A stretch of DNA of 64,000 nucleotides, taken from the NCBI RefSeq assembly GCF_900116175.1, contig NZ_FPCH01000003.1:186001-250000 (forward strand). Reading direction: 5' to 3'. Below are positions 9,286 to 17,486 of the stretch, in pieces. The position numbers and the translations under genes were made by a program. Positions within the stretch are counted from its first letter, which is position 1. The number at the start of each line of letters is the position of its first letter. Below the pieces are notes generated by a model, which saw only the letters and a list, made by a program, of their open reading frames with translations, did no database searches and was not told where the DNA came from. The stretch is from Hyphomicrobium facile (GTDB lineage: Bacteria > Pseudomonadota > Alphaproteobacteria > Rhizobiales > Hyphomicrobiaceae).

Positions 9286-10389
9286 ATGCGAATCCTCATC
9301 GCCACGGACGCCTGGAAGCCGCAGGTCAACGGTGTCGTGCGCACCTATGAGAACCTGAAGCGCGAACTCGAAGCGACGGGTCACACCGTCACCATCCTGT
9401 CGCCTCTCGATTTCGCGACGCTTCCGTGCCCCGGTTACCGCGAAATCAGGCTGGCGTTGGCGCGACGGTCGTCGATTGCCTTGCTGCTGCGCGACGGCGG
9501 CTACGACCATGTTCATATCGCAACGGAGGGGCCGATCGGGTGGGCGACGCGCGCGGTCTGTTTGCGAAAAGGCATTCGCTTCACGACGTCGTTCCATACG
9601 CGGTTTGCCGAGTACATCGAGACGTATACGGGGCTACCGGCTTGGATCAGCTATGCGTTTCAGCGGCGCTTCCATCGGCCGAGCATCGGCACGCTCGTGG
9701 CGACCCCCTCTCTCAAAGCGGACCTGTCGCGGCGCGGCTTTCGCCGCTTGATGCTTTGGGGGCGCGGCGTCGACACAAATCAATTCAAGCCACGCCTTGA
9801 ACCGCGTCCGGCTTGCGATGGGGGAACTGCCGCCGAGAAGTCGGAGCCGACGTTCCTCTACGTCGGACGCGTGTCTCGCGAGAAAAGCGTCGAAGCGTTT
9901 TTGAATCTCGACCTGCCGGGCCGGAAAGTCGTGGTCGGGGATGGACCCATCCTTGAATCGCTGCGCCGGCAGTATTCAGACGTCATCTTCAAAGGCGCGA
10001 AGACCGGCGATGAACTTGCTCGAGAATATGCGGCCGCCGACGTTTTCGTTTTTCCAAGCCGGACGGACACGTTTGGGCTCGTCTTGCTCGAGGCGATGGC
10101 ATCGGGCCTCGGCATTGCCGCCTATCCCGTGACCGGGCCGATCGACGTCGTTACGCTGGGCGTTACCGGATATCTCGACGAGGACCTGAAATCTGCGGCA
10201 CTCGCTTGCCTGAAACTCGACCGCGATCAGATCCGCGTTCAGGCGATGCAGCGCGACTGGGCGCGTGTCGCGAACATCTTCTTGGCCAACGTTCATCAGG
10301 CGCGGCGAGCGACCGGCCTTGGCAGACGGTTGTTCAGAGCGAGAGACGGCGTTCCGCATATCAAGCCCAGCGCGCGGCCCGCTAGTTAG
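9286..10389 (+). CDS. Glycosyltransferase family 4 protein (GT-B fold)
   Basis: A 367-residue cytoplasmic or membrane-associated glycosyltransferase. The N-terminal domain opens with RILIATDAWKPQVNGVVRTY, matching the GT4 MgtA/PimA-like group. The C-terminal donor domain has FLYVGRVSREKSVEAFL and the nucleotide-sugar site PSRTDTFGLVLLEAMASG with the E-x7-E-type signature. Acceptor and donor are unknown; relatives glycosylate diacylglycerol or phosphatidylinositol lipids. A GAGG ribosome binding site sits about eight bases before the ATG. The gene converges on the GT1 glucosyltransferase gene with only 12 bases between them. Confidence 0.9.
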   Translation: MRILIATDAWKPQVNGVVRTYENLKRELEATGHTVTILSPLDFATLPCPGYREIRLALARRSSIALLLRDGGYDHVHIATEGPIGWATRAVCLRKGIRFTTSFHTRFAEYIETYTGLPAWISYAFQRRFHRPSIGTLVATPSLKADLSRRGFRRLMLWGRGVDTNQFKPRLEPRPACDGGTAAEKSEPTFLYVGRVSREKSVEAFLNLDLPGRKVVVGDGPILESLRRQYSDVIFKGAKTGDELAREYAAADVFVFPSRTDTFGLVLLEAMASGLGIAAYPVTGPIDVVTLGVTGYLDEDLKSAALACLKLDRDQIRVQAMQRDWARVANIFLANVHQARRATGLGRRLFRARDGVPHIKPSARPAS

Positions 10390-10390
10390 A

Positions 10391-10409
10391 TTAGCTATTG
10401 ATCAGCTAA
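10391..10409. terminator. Short inverted repeat between convergent glycosyltransferase genes
   Basis: TTAGCT and AGCTAA flank a 7-base loop in the 12-base gap and the last codons of the GT1 gene. It is AT-rich with no long T-tract. A weak bidirectional terminator is possible. Confidence 0.25.
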
Positions 10410-11727
10410 CGACTTCCTTGACCGGGACGTCCGCGAGTTCGGGCTCTTCGCCGTCGCCAAATGGATCGCCGACAATACCCCTGATGATTTCGACGGCGTG
10501 AGCGGCGCCGTTTTCGTGCTGCATCGCGCGGGCGATTTCTCCGGCCCGGACGGCATATTTCGGATTGGTTGCGACGTCGCGGATTCGCTCCGTCAGGGCC
10601 TCCTCAGTCCAATTTTGGATTTCGAGGAGATCGGGTCCGGCGCCGAGCTTGAAGACGGTGTGTCCCCAATATTTCTGATCGAGCATGAAGGGACAGACGA
10701 AGCTTGGGCGGCCCGCGCGCAGGGCCGAGTGCGTCGTGCCGATGCCTCCATGGTGAACGACTGCGGCGACCTCCCGGAAAAGTTTATCGTGGGGCGCGTA
10801 CTCATCAAGGAGATAGAAATTGTCCGAAAGGGGCAGGCGATGGAATTCGCCTCGGCCATTGCCGATGATGGCGCGCTGTCCTGCGGCTTCGCAGGCTCGC
10901 AAGATCAATTCCGAGCGCTCGAGCCCGAGCGCCGGCATGCTGCCGAAGCCGATATATATCGGGCGCGGGCCGGCCGACAGGAAGTCGGCCAGTCGCTTGG
11001 ATGGGTGCCAGGCCGACGCCGTCTGGCGGGACCAGTAGCCCGTGAAATGAATCTCATCGCCGGCGGTATTCGAACGCAGCTGCAGAACCGGGCTGACTGG
11101 GTACAGCACCGGCACGCGGCGGCCATCGACGTAATGGGGATGCTTCAGCCTGTAGGTTCGCCGAAGCCCGAGCGACGAGCGGATTTCATTGATGACTGAG
11201 AAATAGGCGAGCCTCTGCAGGCCCAATACCGAATAGCCGTGCCTGTTCCAGGCGGGCTTTCCGGTTCCAGGGATGCAAGAGAGAAGCGCTTCCGCCGAGG
11301 GTGAAACCGATCCGAGGCCAACGAGGATTCCAGGAATGCGCTTCGCCTCAGCTATTTCGCCTCCCACCGAAATGACCGGGTGGAAAAGGATCGCATCGGC
11401 GTCGGCGGAGGCTTTCACGGCATCGCGATAAATGCCCTCGAACAAAGCCCGCATATCGCGACCCGGCCAAAGCCATTTCTTCATCATCACGAGGGTATGG
11501 CGCCCGGCGACTTCGGCCATTTCGCCGTCTTTCATGAATTTGGAGAAGTCGCTCCCACAGCGGCGCGATTCCAGCCCGCGCTCCTCGACGAAATCTTGAA
11601 AGTCCTCCGGAACGGCGAGGCTGACCTCGTAGCCCTCCTCTTTCAGTGCCAGACCCAGTGAGACCATGGGCTCGACGTCGCCCAGGGTTCCGACGGTGAG
11701 GAGAGAAATCCTGCGCGCCATTGCCAT
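10402..11727 (-). CDS. GT1-family UDP-glycosyltransferase (sterol/macrolide type)
   Basis: A 441-residue glycosyltransferase resembling sterol 3-beta-glucosyltransferases and macrolide glycosyltransferases. The N-terminal acceptor domain starts ISLLTVGTLGDVEPMVSLG, the typical nucleotide-sugar-transferase opening. The C-terminal signature VVHHGGIGTTHSALRAG, then PSFVCPFMLDQKYWG, binds the UDP-sugar. There is no signal peptide. A lipid acceptor, possibly a hopanoid or sterol-like triterpenoid, is suggested only by family resemblance. Its 3' end faces the GT4 gene, and its start is 214 bases from the divergent purN. Confidence 0.88.
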   Translation of the reverse strand: MAMARRISLLTVGTLGDVEPMVSLGLALKEEGYEVSLAVPEDFQDFVEERGLESRRCGSDFSKFMKDGEMAEVAGRHTLVMMKKWLWPGRDMRALFEGIYRDAVKASADADAILFHPVISVGGEIAEAKRIPGILVGLGSVSPSAEALLSCIPGTGKPAWNRHGYSVLGLQRLAYFSVINEIRSSLGLRRTYRLKHPHYVDGRRVPVLYPVSPVLQLRSNTAGDEIHFTGYWSRQTASAWHPSKRLADFLSAGPRPIYIGFGSMPALGLERSELILRACEAAGQRAIIGNGRGEFHRLPLSDNFYLLDEYAPHDKLFREVAAVVHHGGIGTTHSALRAGRPSFVCPFMLDQKYWGHTVFKLGAGPDLLEIQNWTEEALTERIRDVATNPKYAVRAGEIARAMQHENGAAHAVEIIRGIVGDPFGDGEEPELADVPVKEVVS

Positions 11728-11941
11728 CCAATTGCATTAACCGTCAGCGATTGGAACGCTGCGGACTTTTCCCCTGCCCCATTCGGGCGATCGTGAACCC
11801 GATCGCCATCACCATGCGGTAGGTGAATCTTCCCCGCAACGTCTGAGCATAACGTTGGCTAACAGCGCGCTGTGGCGTGGCTGGCAGGTCTCAGTAGCGG
11901 ACGCCCTCGCGCGGCGCGGCGGGCTCTGCTAGACCCGCGCC

Positions 11942-12595
11942 ATGAGCACAAAAAAACGCACCGCCATTTTGATCTCGGGCCGCGGCTCGAACATGCAATC
12001 GCTCGTCGAGGCTTCACGCGCGGCCGACTATCCGGCCGAGATCGTGCTTGTCGCCTCGAACAGGCCGGAGGCGCCGGGCATCGCCTGGGCCAAGGCTCAG
12101 GGGCTGCGAACCGCCATCATCGATCACAAACACTACCCGTCGCGTGCGGTTTTCGAGGGCGCGCTGCAAGCCATCCTCGACGAGCAGCGCGTGGAGCTTG
12201 TGGCGCTTGCGGGCTTCATGCGGCTGATGACGCCGGCGTTCGTCGAGCACTGGCGCGACCGGATGATCAACATTCACCCGTCGCTATTGCCGAGCTTCAA
12301 GGGACTGCACACGCATGAGCGCGCAATCGAAGCGGGCGTTAAGATCACGGGCTGCACTGTGCACTTCGTTCGCCCCGAGATGGACGAGGGTCCGATCATC
12401 GCTCAAGCAGCGGTTCCGGTGCTTCCAGGGGACAGTCCCGAAACGCTCGCGGCACGCGTGCTTGCAATCGAACATCGGGTTTACCCAGCGGCGTTAAGAC
12501 TTGTCGCCGCAGGTCAGGTGCCCAATGACCAAGAAAAAGTAACTATAAATCAGCATTCTGGCGAAATGAACTCGCTGTTTTCCCCTGTAATCTGA
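11942..12595 (+). CDS. purN: Phosphoribosylglycinamide formyltransferase
   Basis: The third step of de novo purine synthesis, transferring a formyl group from 10-formyltetrahydrofolate to GAR. It has 217 residues. The N-terminal ISGRGSNMQSL loop binds substrate phosphate. The catalytic Asn-His-Asp triad lies in INIHPSLLPSFKGLHTHERA, with the Asp further on in VRPEMDEGPII. The last twenty or so residues (after AAGQVPND) are a variable tail. It is normally adjacent to purM in related bacteria, but here it follows the xoxF/glycosyltransferase block and is divergent from the GT1 gene. Confidence 0.96.
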   Translation: MSTKKRTAILISGRGSNMQSLVEASRAADYPAEIVLVASNRPEAPGIAWAKAQGLRTAIIDHKHYPSRAVFEGALQAILDEQRVELVALAGFMRLMTPAFVEHWRDRMINIHPSLLPSFKGLHTHERAIEAGVKITGCTVHFVRPEMDEGPIIAQAAVPVLPGDSPETLAARVLAIEHRVYPAALRLVAAGQVPNDQEKVTINQHSGEMNSLFSPVI

Positions 12596-12784
12596 GACAC
12601 AGTCGATTTCGATAGTTACCTTGCGCTGGCCGTCGCATGGACAGGCACCCCCCGAACCATGGTAATTCTGTGACTTCCGGAAGGGGAGATCCGGCGATCT
12701 GAAGTGCAGCGCGCAGTTCTCGAGCTGTTCGAAGTGCCCTTCGGGCGCGCACGCTCACGGCTCCGCCGGATCCCGAATGGAGAA

Positions 12785-14152
12785 ATGCCTATGGAAACGA
12801 CCCCCAGTACTGCTCTGGGACTCGGTGATGAATCTAGCATCTGGTTCAAGTTGACGCCGCTGCTGCGTGGCGATCCTGAAAACCCGATGCGCATTCTGAT
12901 GCACATGATGGACCGCTACGGCCCGGTTCTGCCCGTTACCATGGCAAACCAGCGCGTCGTGCTGATTTCGGAGCCTGAGTACTTCAAGCACGTGCTTGTG
13001 ACGAAGGCCGACAGCTACACCAAATATTTCGACGGTCTGAAGCCGATCTTCGGCAAGTCGATGATCACGAACGACGGCGCGCTCTGGCAGAAGATCCGCA
13101 TGCCGCAGCAGCCGGCGTTTCATCCGGACATGTTCGCCGAATACATTCCGTACTTCCTCAAGGCCATCCAGACGAAGATGGACCTTTGGAGCGAGCTCGC
13201 GAAGTCCGGCGATACGGTCGAAATGGTCGAGCAGACCTGGACGCTCGCCGCCGACATGATTTGCAAGGCACTGTTCGACCGCGACATGCCGTTCAATCCT
13301 CACGTCGTCTTCAAATGCGTGAAGACCTATACGGACGTGATGAACCATCGCGAGATTCGCCTCCGCAAGCAGGCTGGCGAGGTCTTCGAGATCACTGAAG
13401 AAGATCCCGCGAAGGCCATGGAAATCTGGGCGAGCGTTCCGCCGGCGGTCATGGGTGCCGACGCGCGTGAAGAGCGCGAGCGCACGCTTCTGAAGATGAT
13501 CGAAGCGGCTGTCGCCGATCCAGCCGTTCCGGAGTTCGATCGCGATCAGGCGGTCGACGAACTCAAGCAATATCTCTGGGCCGGCACCGAGACGACGGCG
13601 CTGACCCTTGCCTGGGCTCTTTACGAGATCTCGCGGCGGCCAGAGGCTGCCGAGCGCATTCGCCGCGAAGGCGAACAGGTTTATGGCGACCGCGAGCCGA
13701 CCGCCGCCGATTATTCGGGCCTCGCGTATACGCGCGCGGTGATCCAGGAAACGATGCGGATCTATCCGCCCGTATGGGGCTTGATCCGCGTCGCTCAGGC
13801 GGAAGACGAGATCGGCGGCGTTAAGATCAATCCGGGCGACCGGGTGACGCTCTTCGCTTACGGCGCCCATCACAATGCGAAATTCTGGCCGGACCCTGAG
13901 TCCTTCCAGCCGGAGCGCTGGATGGCGGGCAATGCCAAGAAGCAAGTGAAATACAGCTACATACCGTTCGGCGCAGGCAAGCGGTCGTGCATCGGCGGCG
14001 CCATGAGCCAGGTCGAGAACACGTTGGCGCTGTCGCTGCTGCTCCGCCGCTTCCGGCCGGAGTACGTGGGCAAGTATCCCGCGGGTCTCAATGCGACCGT
14101 GACATTGACGCCGAAGGGCGGGCTGCCCTTCAAGATCAGAGAACTGAGCTGA
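12785..14152 (+). CDS. Cytochrome P450
   Basis: A haem-thiolate monooxygenase of about 455 residues. The I-helix oxygen-activation motif AGTETT, the K-helix ExxR as ETMRIYPP and the haem loop FGAGKRSCIGG with the proximal cysteine are all intact, so it should bind haem. PERW lies in the meander region. The frame opens at 12704, but the ATG at 12785 (or 12791) has GGAG just upstream and fits the family start better. The length and motifs recall the CYP4/CYP102-like branch rather than short class I bacterial P450s. No ferredoxin, flavodoxin or reductase gene is adjacent. The substrate is unknown. Confidence 0.93.
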   Translation: MPMETTPSTALGLGDESSIWFKLTPLLRGDPENPMRILMHMMDRYGPVLPVTMANQRVVLISEPEYFKHVLVTKADSYTKYFDGLKPIFGKSMITNDGALWQKIRMPQQPAFHPDMFAEYIPYFLKAIQTKMDLWSELAKSGDTVEMVEQTWTLAADMICKALFDRDMPFNPHVVFKCVKTYTDVMNHREIRLRKQAGEVFEITEEDPAKAMEIWASVPPAVMGADAREERERTLLKMIEAAVADPAVPEFDRDQAVDELKQYLWAGTETTALTLAWALYEISRRPEAAERIRREGEQVYGDREPTAADYSGLAYTRAVIQETMRIYPPVWGLIRVAQAEDEIGGVKINPGDRVTLFAYGAHHNAKFWPDPESFQPERWMAGNAKKQVKYSYIPFGAGKRSCIGGAMSQVENTLALSLLLRRFRPEYVGKYPAGLNATVTLTPKGGLPFKIRELS

Positions 14153-14181
14153 TACTTCAGCTGAGCTTGAGCGTTTTGGAG

Positions 14182-14210
14182 AAGGCCGGGACCAGCGTTC
14201 CGGCCTTTTT
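14182..14210 (+). terminator. Intrinsic terminator of the P450 gene
   Basis: AAGGCCGG and CCGGCCTT form a perfect 8-bp stem around a 10-base loop, with five or more T residues at the 3' side. It starts 30 bases after the P450 stop codon. Confidence 0.85.
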
Positions 14211-14553
14211 CAATTCCGGCGGCTTCAATTCTGGCGGCTGGGGCGACGCGCGCGATGGTCTCTCGTGAGCTATTCGACATCTCGTGAAACGCGATTTGAA
14301 GTTTTTGGGTCGAAGTGCCCGAAAAGACGTTTTCCACAGCTCATCCACACCCTATCGACGGGCTCTTCGGCGCTCCAGCTGCTCGATGAAATCCAGAATC
14401 GGGTTGTACAGGGCTCGCAGATGCGAACCGGCCCGGTATTCAACGTGGGTTAATGCTGTCATATTGGCGGCACGTTAGCGATTTAATAGGATATTTCGTC
14501 GTCACTTCCCCCAGTGACGTTCACATACGTTCCAACTCCAGGAGGCCCCCACC
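14211..14553. other. Intergenic stretch, no convincing gene
   Basis: These 343 bases contain only short frames without ribosome binding sites. They hold a pair of DnaA-box-like motifs at 14330-14349 and AT-rich sequence around 14440-14500, which may include the promoter of the small gene at 14554. Nothing else was recognised. Confidence 0.5.
14330..14349. promoter_or_regulatory. Two DnaA-box-like 9-mers
   Basis: TTTTCCACA at 14330-14338 and TCATCCACA at 14341-14349 each differ by one base from the DnaA box TTATCCACA. They are in the same orientation and 11 bases apart start to start, about one helical turn. Binding by DnaA is inference. Confidence 0.35.
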
Positions 14554-14748
14554 ATGGAGTCCGTGAGAACCGTAGTGCTAGGAAAGCCTGTTTTCTTATT
14601 GACGGGCGCGAAGTCTCGCAAAACGAAAGGCCATGCTTCGGCCTCCGTCGAAGTCGAAGCGCCTGAGCAGCTTCTTGAAACAGCGCGTCGCAATCCCGAT
14701 GCCGTTGCGTTTGGATTTGTCGCCGGAAGCTGGGTCGCGGCCGCCTGA
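14554..14748 (+). CDS. Hypothetical 64-aa protein
   Basis: Family not recognised. AGGAGG, a near-ideal ribosome binding site, lies about seven bases before the ATG, which is the main support for a real gene. The product starts MESVRTVVLGKPVFLLTG, continues through a basic AKSRKTKGHAS stretch and ends FGFVAGSWVAAA. There is no signal peptide or clear membrane helix. A run of eight T residues begins three bases after the stop codon. Its neighbours are a P450 gene upstream and a disrupted DinB gene facing it. Confidence 0.6.
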   Translation: MESVRTVVLGKPVFLLTGAKSRKTKGHASASVEVEAPEQLLETARRNPDAVAFGFVAGSWVAAA

Positions 14749-14814
14749 GGTTTTTTTTGATTGCGCTCGGCGGCTCTCGTCCCAAGAGCCGGCCGCCGAG
14801 CAGGGAGAAGCCGC

Positions 14815-15331
14815 TCAACCGGCGTAGATGTTCTCTCCGAAGGGCAAATCAGTGATGCCCGGCTTGATGCCAAATCCCGTCAGCAGAGCGTGTACCTGAC
14901 CCCGGTGGTGGGTCTGATGATTGAAGAGGTGCGCGACGAGTAGTGCCTTCGGCCTTGTCAGTTCGCGCCCCGTCGCACCCGAGACCCAAGTCAGATCACC
15001 TTCGAGGGCCCGGGGCTCGAGTCCATCCGCCCACTTCTGAACGACGCCATCGAAACGAATGCGCTCTTCCTTCAGAGCTTCCCAGTGCTCAAAGAGCGCA
15101 AGGCCATCGGGTATGGTCCCTTTCGCAGGGGGCGGGCAAGCGCTGAGCCCGGTGTAACCAAGTTTGGTCGGCCCACAGGATATGGTTCAGGGTGGCGTGG
15201 ATCGAGCCGAAGAAACCGCCTCGATCCTCTTTGCGCTGCGCGTCGCTGAGGCTTTCCGACGCGCCATAAATGTTGGTGTTTTGCCAACTGTTATAGCGCG
15301 CCAGAGTGCGAACATAGCTTGGCGAGATCAT
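14815..15331 (-). pseudogene. DinB-family protein, interrupted by a single-base frameshift
   Basis: DinB/YfiT-like four-helix metal-binding proteins include thiol transferases and stress-induced proteins. The N-terminal frame (from ATG 15331, MISPSYVRTLARYNSWQN to NHILWADQTWLHR) matches the family but stops early at 15089. The rest continues in another frame as IPDGLALFEHWEALKEER and the metal site FNHQTHHRGQVHALL, ending at 14815. The total span is 517 bases, 3 x 172 plus 1, as expected for one extra base. The best join is at the GGG in CACCGGGCTC (about 15147-15151), giving about 171 residues. A GGAGAAG site precedes the ATG. A true mutation and a sequencing error are both possible. Confidence 0.85.
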
Positions 15332-15386
15332 CGGCCGTCTTCTCCGGGAGTTATAATCCGAACGAGGGCGGCCGACGTCTTATCGT

Positions 15387-15809
15387 TCAGCCGACGATTT
15401 CATCGAGGCGGAAATTGAGGGCAATTTCGCGATCAGCAGCAGCGGCGCTGTCAGATCCGTGGGTCGAATTCGAGCCCTTGGATTCGGCGAAAAGCTTGCG
15501 GATCGTGCCCTCAGCTGCCTCTTTCGGGTCGGTCGCACCCATGACTTCACGGTATTTCGCAATGGCGTTTTCGCCTTCCAGAACCTGGAGGACGACGGGG
15601 CCGGATGTCATGAAATCTACGAGTTCGCCGTAAAATGGCCGTGCCTTGTGTTCTTCATAGAATTTCTCAGCCTGCGCACGGGTCCACCGTACACGCTTCT
15701 GAGCCACGATACGCAGGCCGGCATCTTCGATCACGGCGTTGATTTTGCCGGTGAGATTGCGGCGCGTTGCGTCCGGCTTAATAATGGAAAACGTGCGTTC
15801 GATGGCCAT
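15387..15809 (-). CDS. ndk: Nucleoside diphosphate kinase
   Basis: Balances nucleoside di- and triphosphate pools by a phosphohistidine ping-pong mechanism. It has 140 residues, the standard length. The start [14 protein letters not shown] is diagnostic, and the catalytic histidine lies in the NSTHGSDS loop near residue 117. [14 protein letters not shown] and [15 protein letters not shown] are further family blocks. It is divergent from the GYF-domain gene (239-base gap) and 55 bases upstream of the broken DinB gene on the same strand. Confidence 0.97.
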   Translation of the reverse strand: MAIERTFSIIKPDATRRNLTGKINAVIEDAGLRIVAQKRVRWTRAQAEKFYEEHKARPFYGELVDFMTSGPVVLQVLEGENAIAKYREVMGATDPKEAAEGTIRKLFAESKGSNSTHGSDSAAAADREIALNFRLDEIVG

Positions 15810-16048
15810 AAGTCTGTCTCGCTTTGCGGATTTTATGTGGGGTGAGCGGGCTTATAGCGATGCGAACCGCCAGCAGCAAGCGCCCGACGTGGCCGCTTCG
15901 AAGCAATCGGTTGCACGTCGTACGTAAAAGTCTTGGTTTACCGCATAATCGCCCGATTGACGGGCGCAATTGCGTATGAACAGTGTGGGCCGGCGCAAAG
16001 CGCACGGTCGGGAGGTTAGGCATTGACGCCTACGTGTGCGAAGAAGCG

Positions 16049-17482
16049 ATGATGACGGTACAGGCCAACGAAATTCAGTGGTATATCGCCCGCGACGGTA
16101 AGCAGCACGGGCCGCTGACTGACGTGGAAATGCGCACGTTTGTCGCGCACAATTATCTTCGTTTGAGCGATCTCATCTGGCGGCCGGGTATGCCCGAGTG
16201 GCAATCGGCTCCGACCGTTTTTCCGACCGCGTTCGAAGCACTCGGCGAGGAACCGAAGCCAGCTCCCGCCCGCTCGCAGGCGCCAAGCCCAAGCGCGCTC
16301 AGTCAGCCGGCGCGTTATTCCAATAATATTGCTCCGCCGCCTCAAGACGCGCATGGGGCCGACTACGCCCAGGAAGCGGCAGCGCGGCCAGAGCGCAACA
16401 TCGTGAAGCGGCTGGCGCTTGCCAGCGTCGCCATTACGCTCATCGGGGGCGGTGCCTTTGCGCTTGCGACGTATCGCGGGCCGATCTCCGAAATGGTTTC
16501 GGGTTCTTCCACCGGTACATCGGCCGACGACGCGCCGATCGTTTCCGCCCCGCCCGACGCGCATGCCACGAACACGCTTGCAGACACGCAGACGACGGGC
16601 ACTCAGCCCGGCGATCAAGCGTCTGTCACCGCATCGGCGGCGCCCAGCGCAAACGACGTCATAAGCAGTCCGCCATCCCCGTCGCCAAGCGAGACGACGA
16701 CCGCGTCCGTATCGACGCCTTCGCCGCAACCTGATCCGCCGCCTGCCGCCGATACATCGAACGCTCAGACGCAAGTCGCGGCTATCGATACGCAACCGCC
16801 GGTCGCGGCGCCGTCGACGGGCGTCGATGGTTCGCCGCTCGATCAGCGCTTGCAGAAAGTAGCGGTGTGGGCGCTGATCAAGAAAGAATATCCGAGCTGG
16901 TATACCTCTCAGATCGGAGACGCGAACAAGCTCGTCGCCGACAACAAGTCCGATAACGAAGTCGCCGCTCTGTTGGCGCAGGGCCTTGTCGATCTCCGGC
17001 GGAAGAATGCCGAAAAGGCTTTGCTCGCGAGTTCGGACAGGCTGCAGGCAATCGCGCAGGCTTTCCTCGATCATCTGAAGTCGCTCAGACAGCAGAGCGT
17101 CAGCGCCTGCTTCGGCTTCATTTCGAAAGGCGAGACGAGCCCGGCCGTCGTGCAGATGATGGAACATCCGGAAACGGCGACCGCCCTCAACGCGCAGGCC
17201 GGCGCCATCTTCGAAGCCATCTCGGAAGGCACCAAGGCTCCGGTCAAGCATGACTCGGCTGTGAAGAGCGATTACGACCTTCTGATCAAGGAGCTCAGCA
17301 AGCTCGGCTGGAAGGAAGAAGATCTGCAGGTCTTCTCAAATCCGAAGCTGCTTGCGAAGCGCGAGCCGGAGCAGGTTTGCAAGATGGTGCAGGATTGGTT
17401 CGTCGCGCACCTCGCGGTGCAGGACAAAGCGGTCCGAGACCGGCTGCTCTTCGAAACGTTGAAGCCCGTCGTATCGGGCTGA
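16049..17482 (+). CDS. GYF_2-domain membrane protein with unknown C-terminal domain
   Basis: About 477 residues. Residues about 11-55 form a GYF_2 domain: WYIARDGKQHGPLTDVEMR followed by LIWRPGMPEWQSA. A proline/alanine linker leads to one transmembrane helix near residues 116-138. Next is a long Ala/Pro/Thr/Ser-rich region, then an alpha-helical C-terminal domain of about 200 residues (from PLDQRLQKVAVWALIKKEYP) that I do not recognise. The N-in, C-out topology suggests a cytoplasmic peptide-binding head and an envelope tail. The frame opens at 15983, but the ATG pair at 16049/16052 is just before the domain. The stop is 4 bases before the DUF3147 gene. Confidence 0.8.
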   Translation: MMTVQANEIQWYIARDGKQHGPLTDVEMRTFVAHNYLRLSDLIWRPGMPEWQSAPTVFPTAFEALGEEPKPAPARSQAPSPSALSQPARYSNNIAPPPQDAHGADYAQEAAARPERNIVKRLALASVAITLIGGGAFALATYRGPISEMVSGSSTGTSADDAPIVSAPPDAHATNTLADTQTTGTQPGDQASVTASAAPSANDVISSPPSPSPSETTTASVSTPSPQPDPPPAADTSNAQTQVAAIDTQPPVAAPSTGVDGSPLDQRLQKVAVWALIKKEYPSWYTSQIGDANKLVADNKSDNEVAALLAQGLVDLRRKNAEKALLASSDRLQAIAQAFLDHLKSLRQQSVSACFGFISKGETSPAVVQMMEHPETATALNAQAGAIFEAISEGTKAPVKHDSAVKSDYDLLIKELSKLGWKEEDLQVFSNPKLLAKREPEQVCKMVQDWFVAHLAVQDKAVRDRLLFETLKPVVSG

Positions 17483-17486
17483 CGCG

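Noticed and set aside
12755-13945. 396-aa minus-strand frame
   Set aside because: Antisense to the P450 gene; Arg/His/Leu-rich composition typical of shadow frames.
14284-14478. 64-aa plus-strand frame in the P450-to-small-gene gap
   Set aside because: No ribosome binding site, Arg/Ser-rich, overlaps the DnaA-box-like motifs and alternative frames.
14766-14800. GC-rich hairpin between the 64-aa gene and the DinB fragment
   Set aside because: Imperfect stem with a bulge and no T-tract following it on either strand, so not called as a terminator.
16016-17251. 411-aa minus-strand frame
   Set aside because: Antisense to the GYF-domain gene; extreme Arg content.
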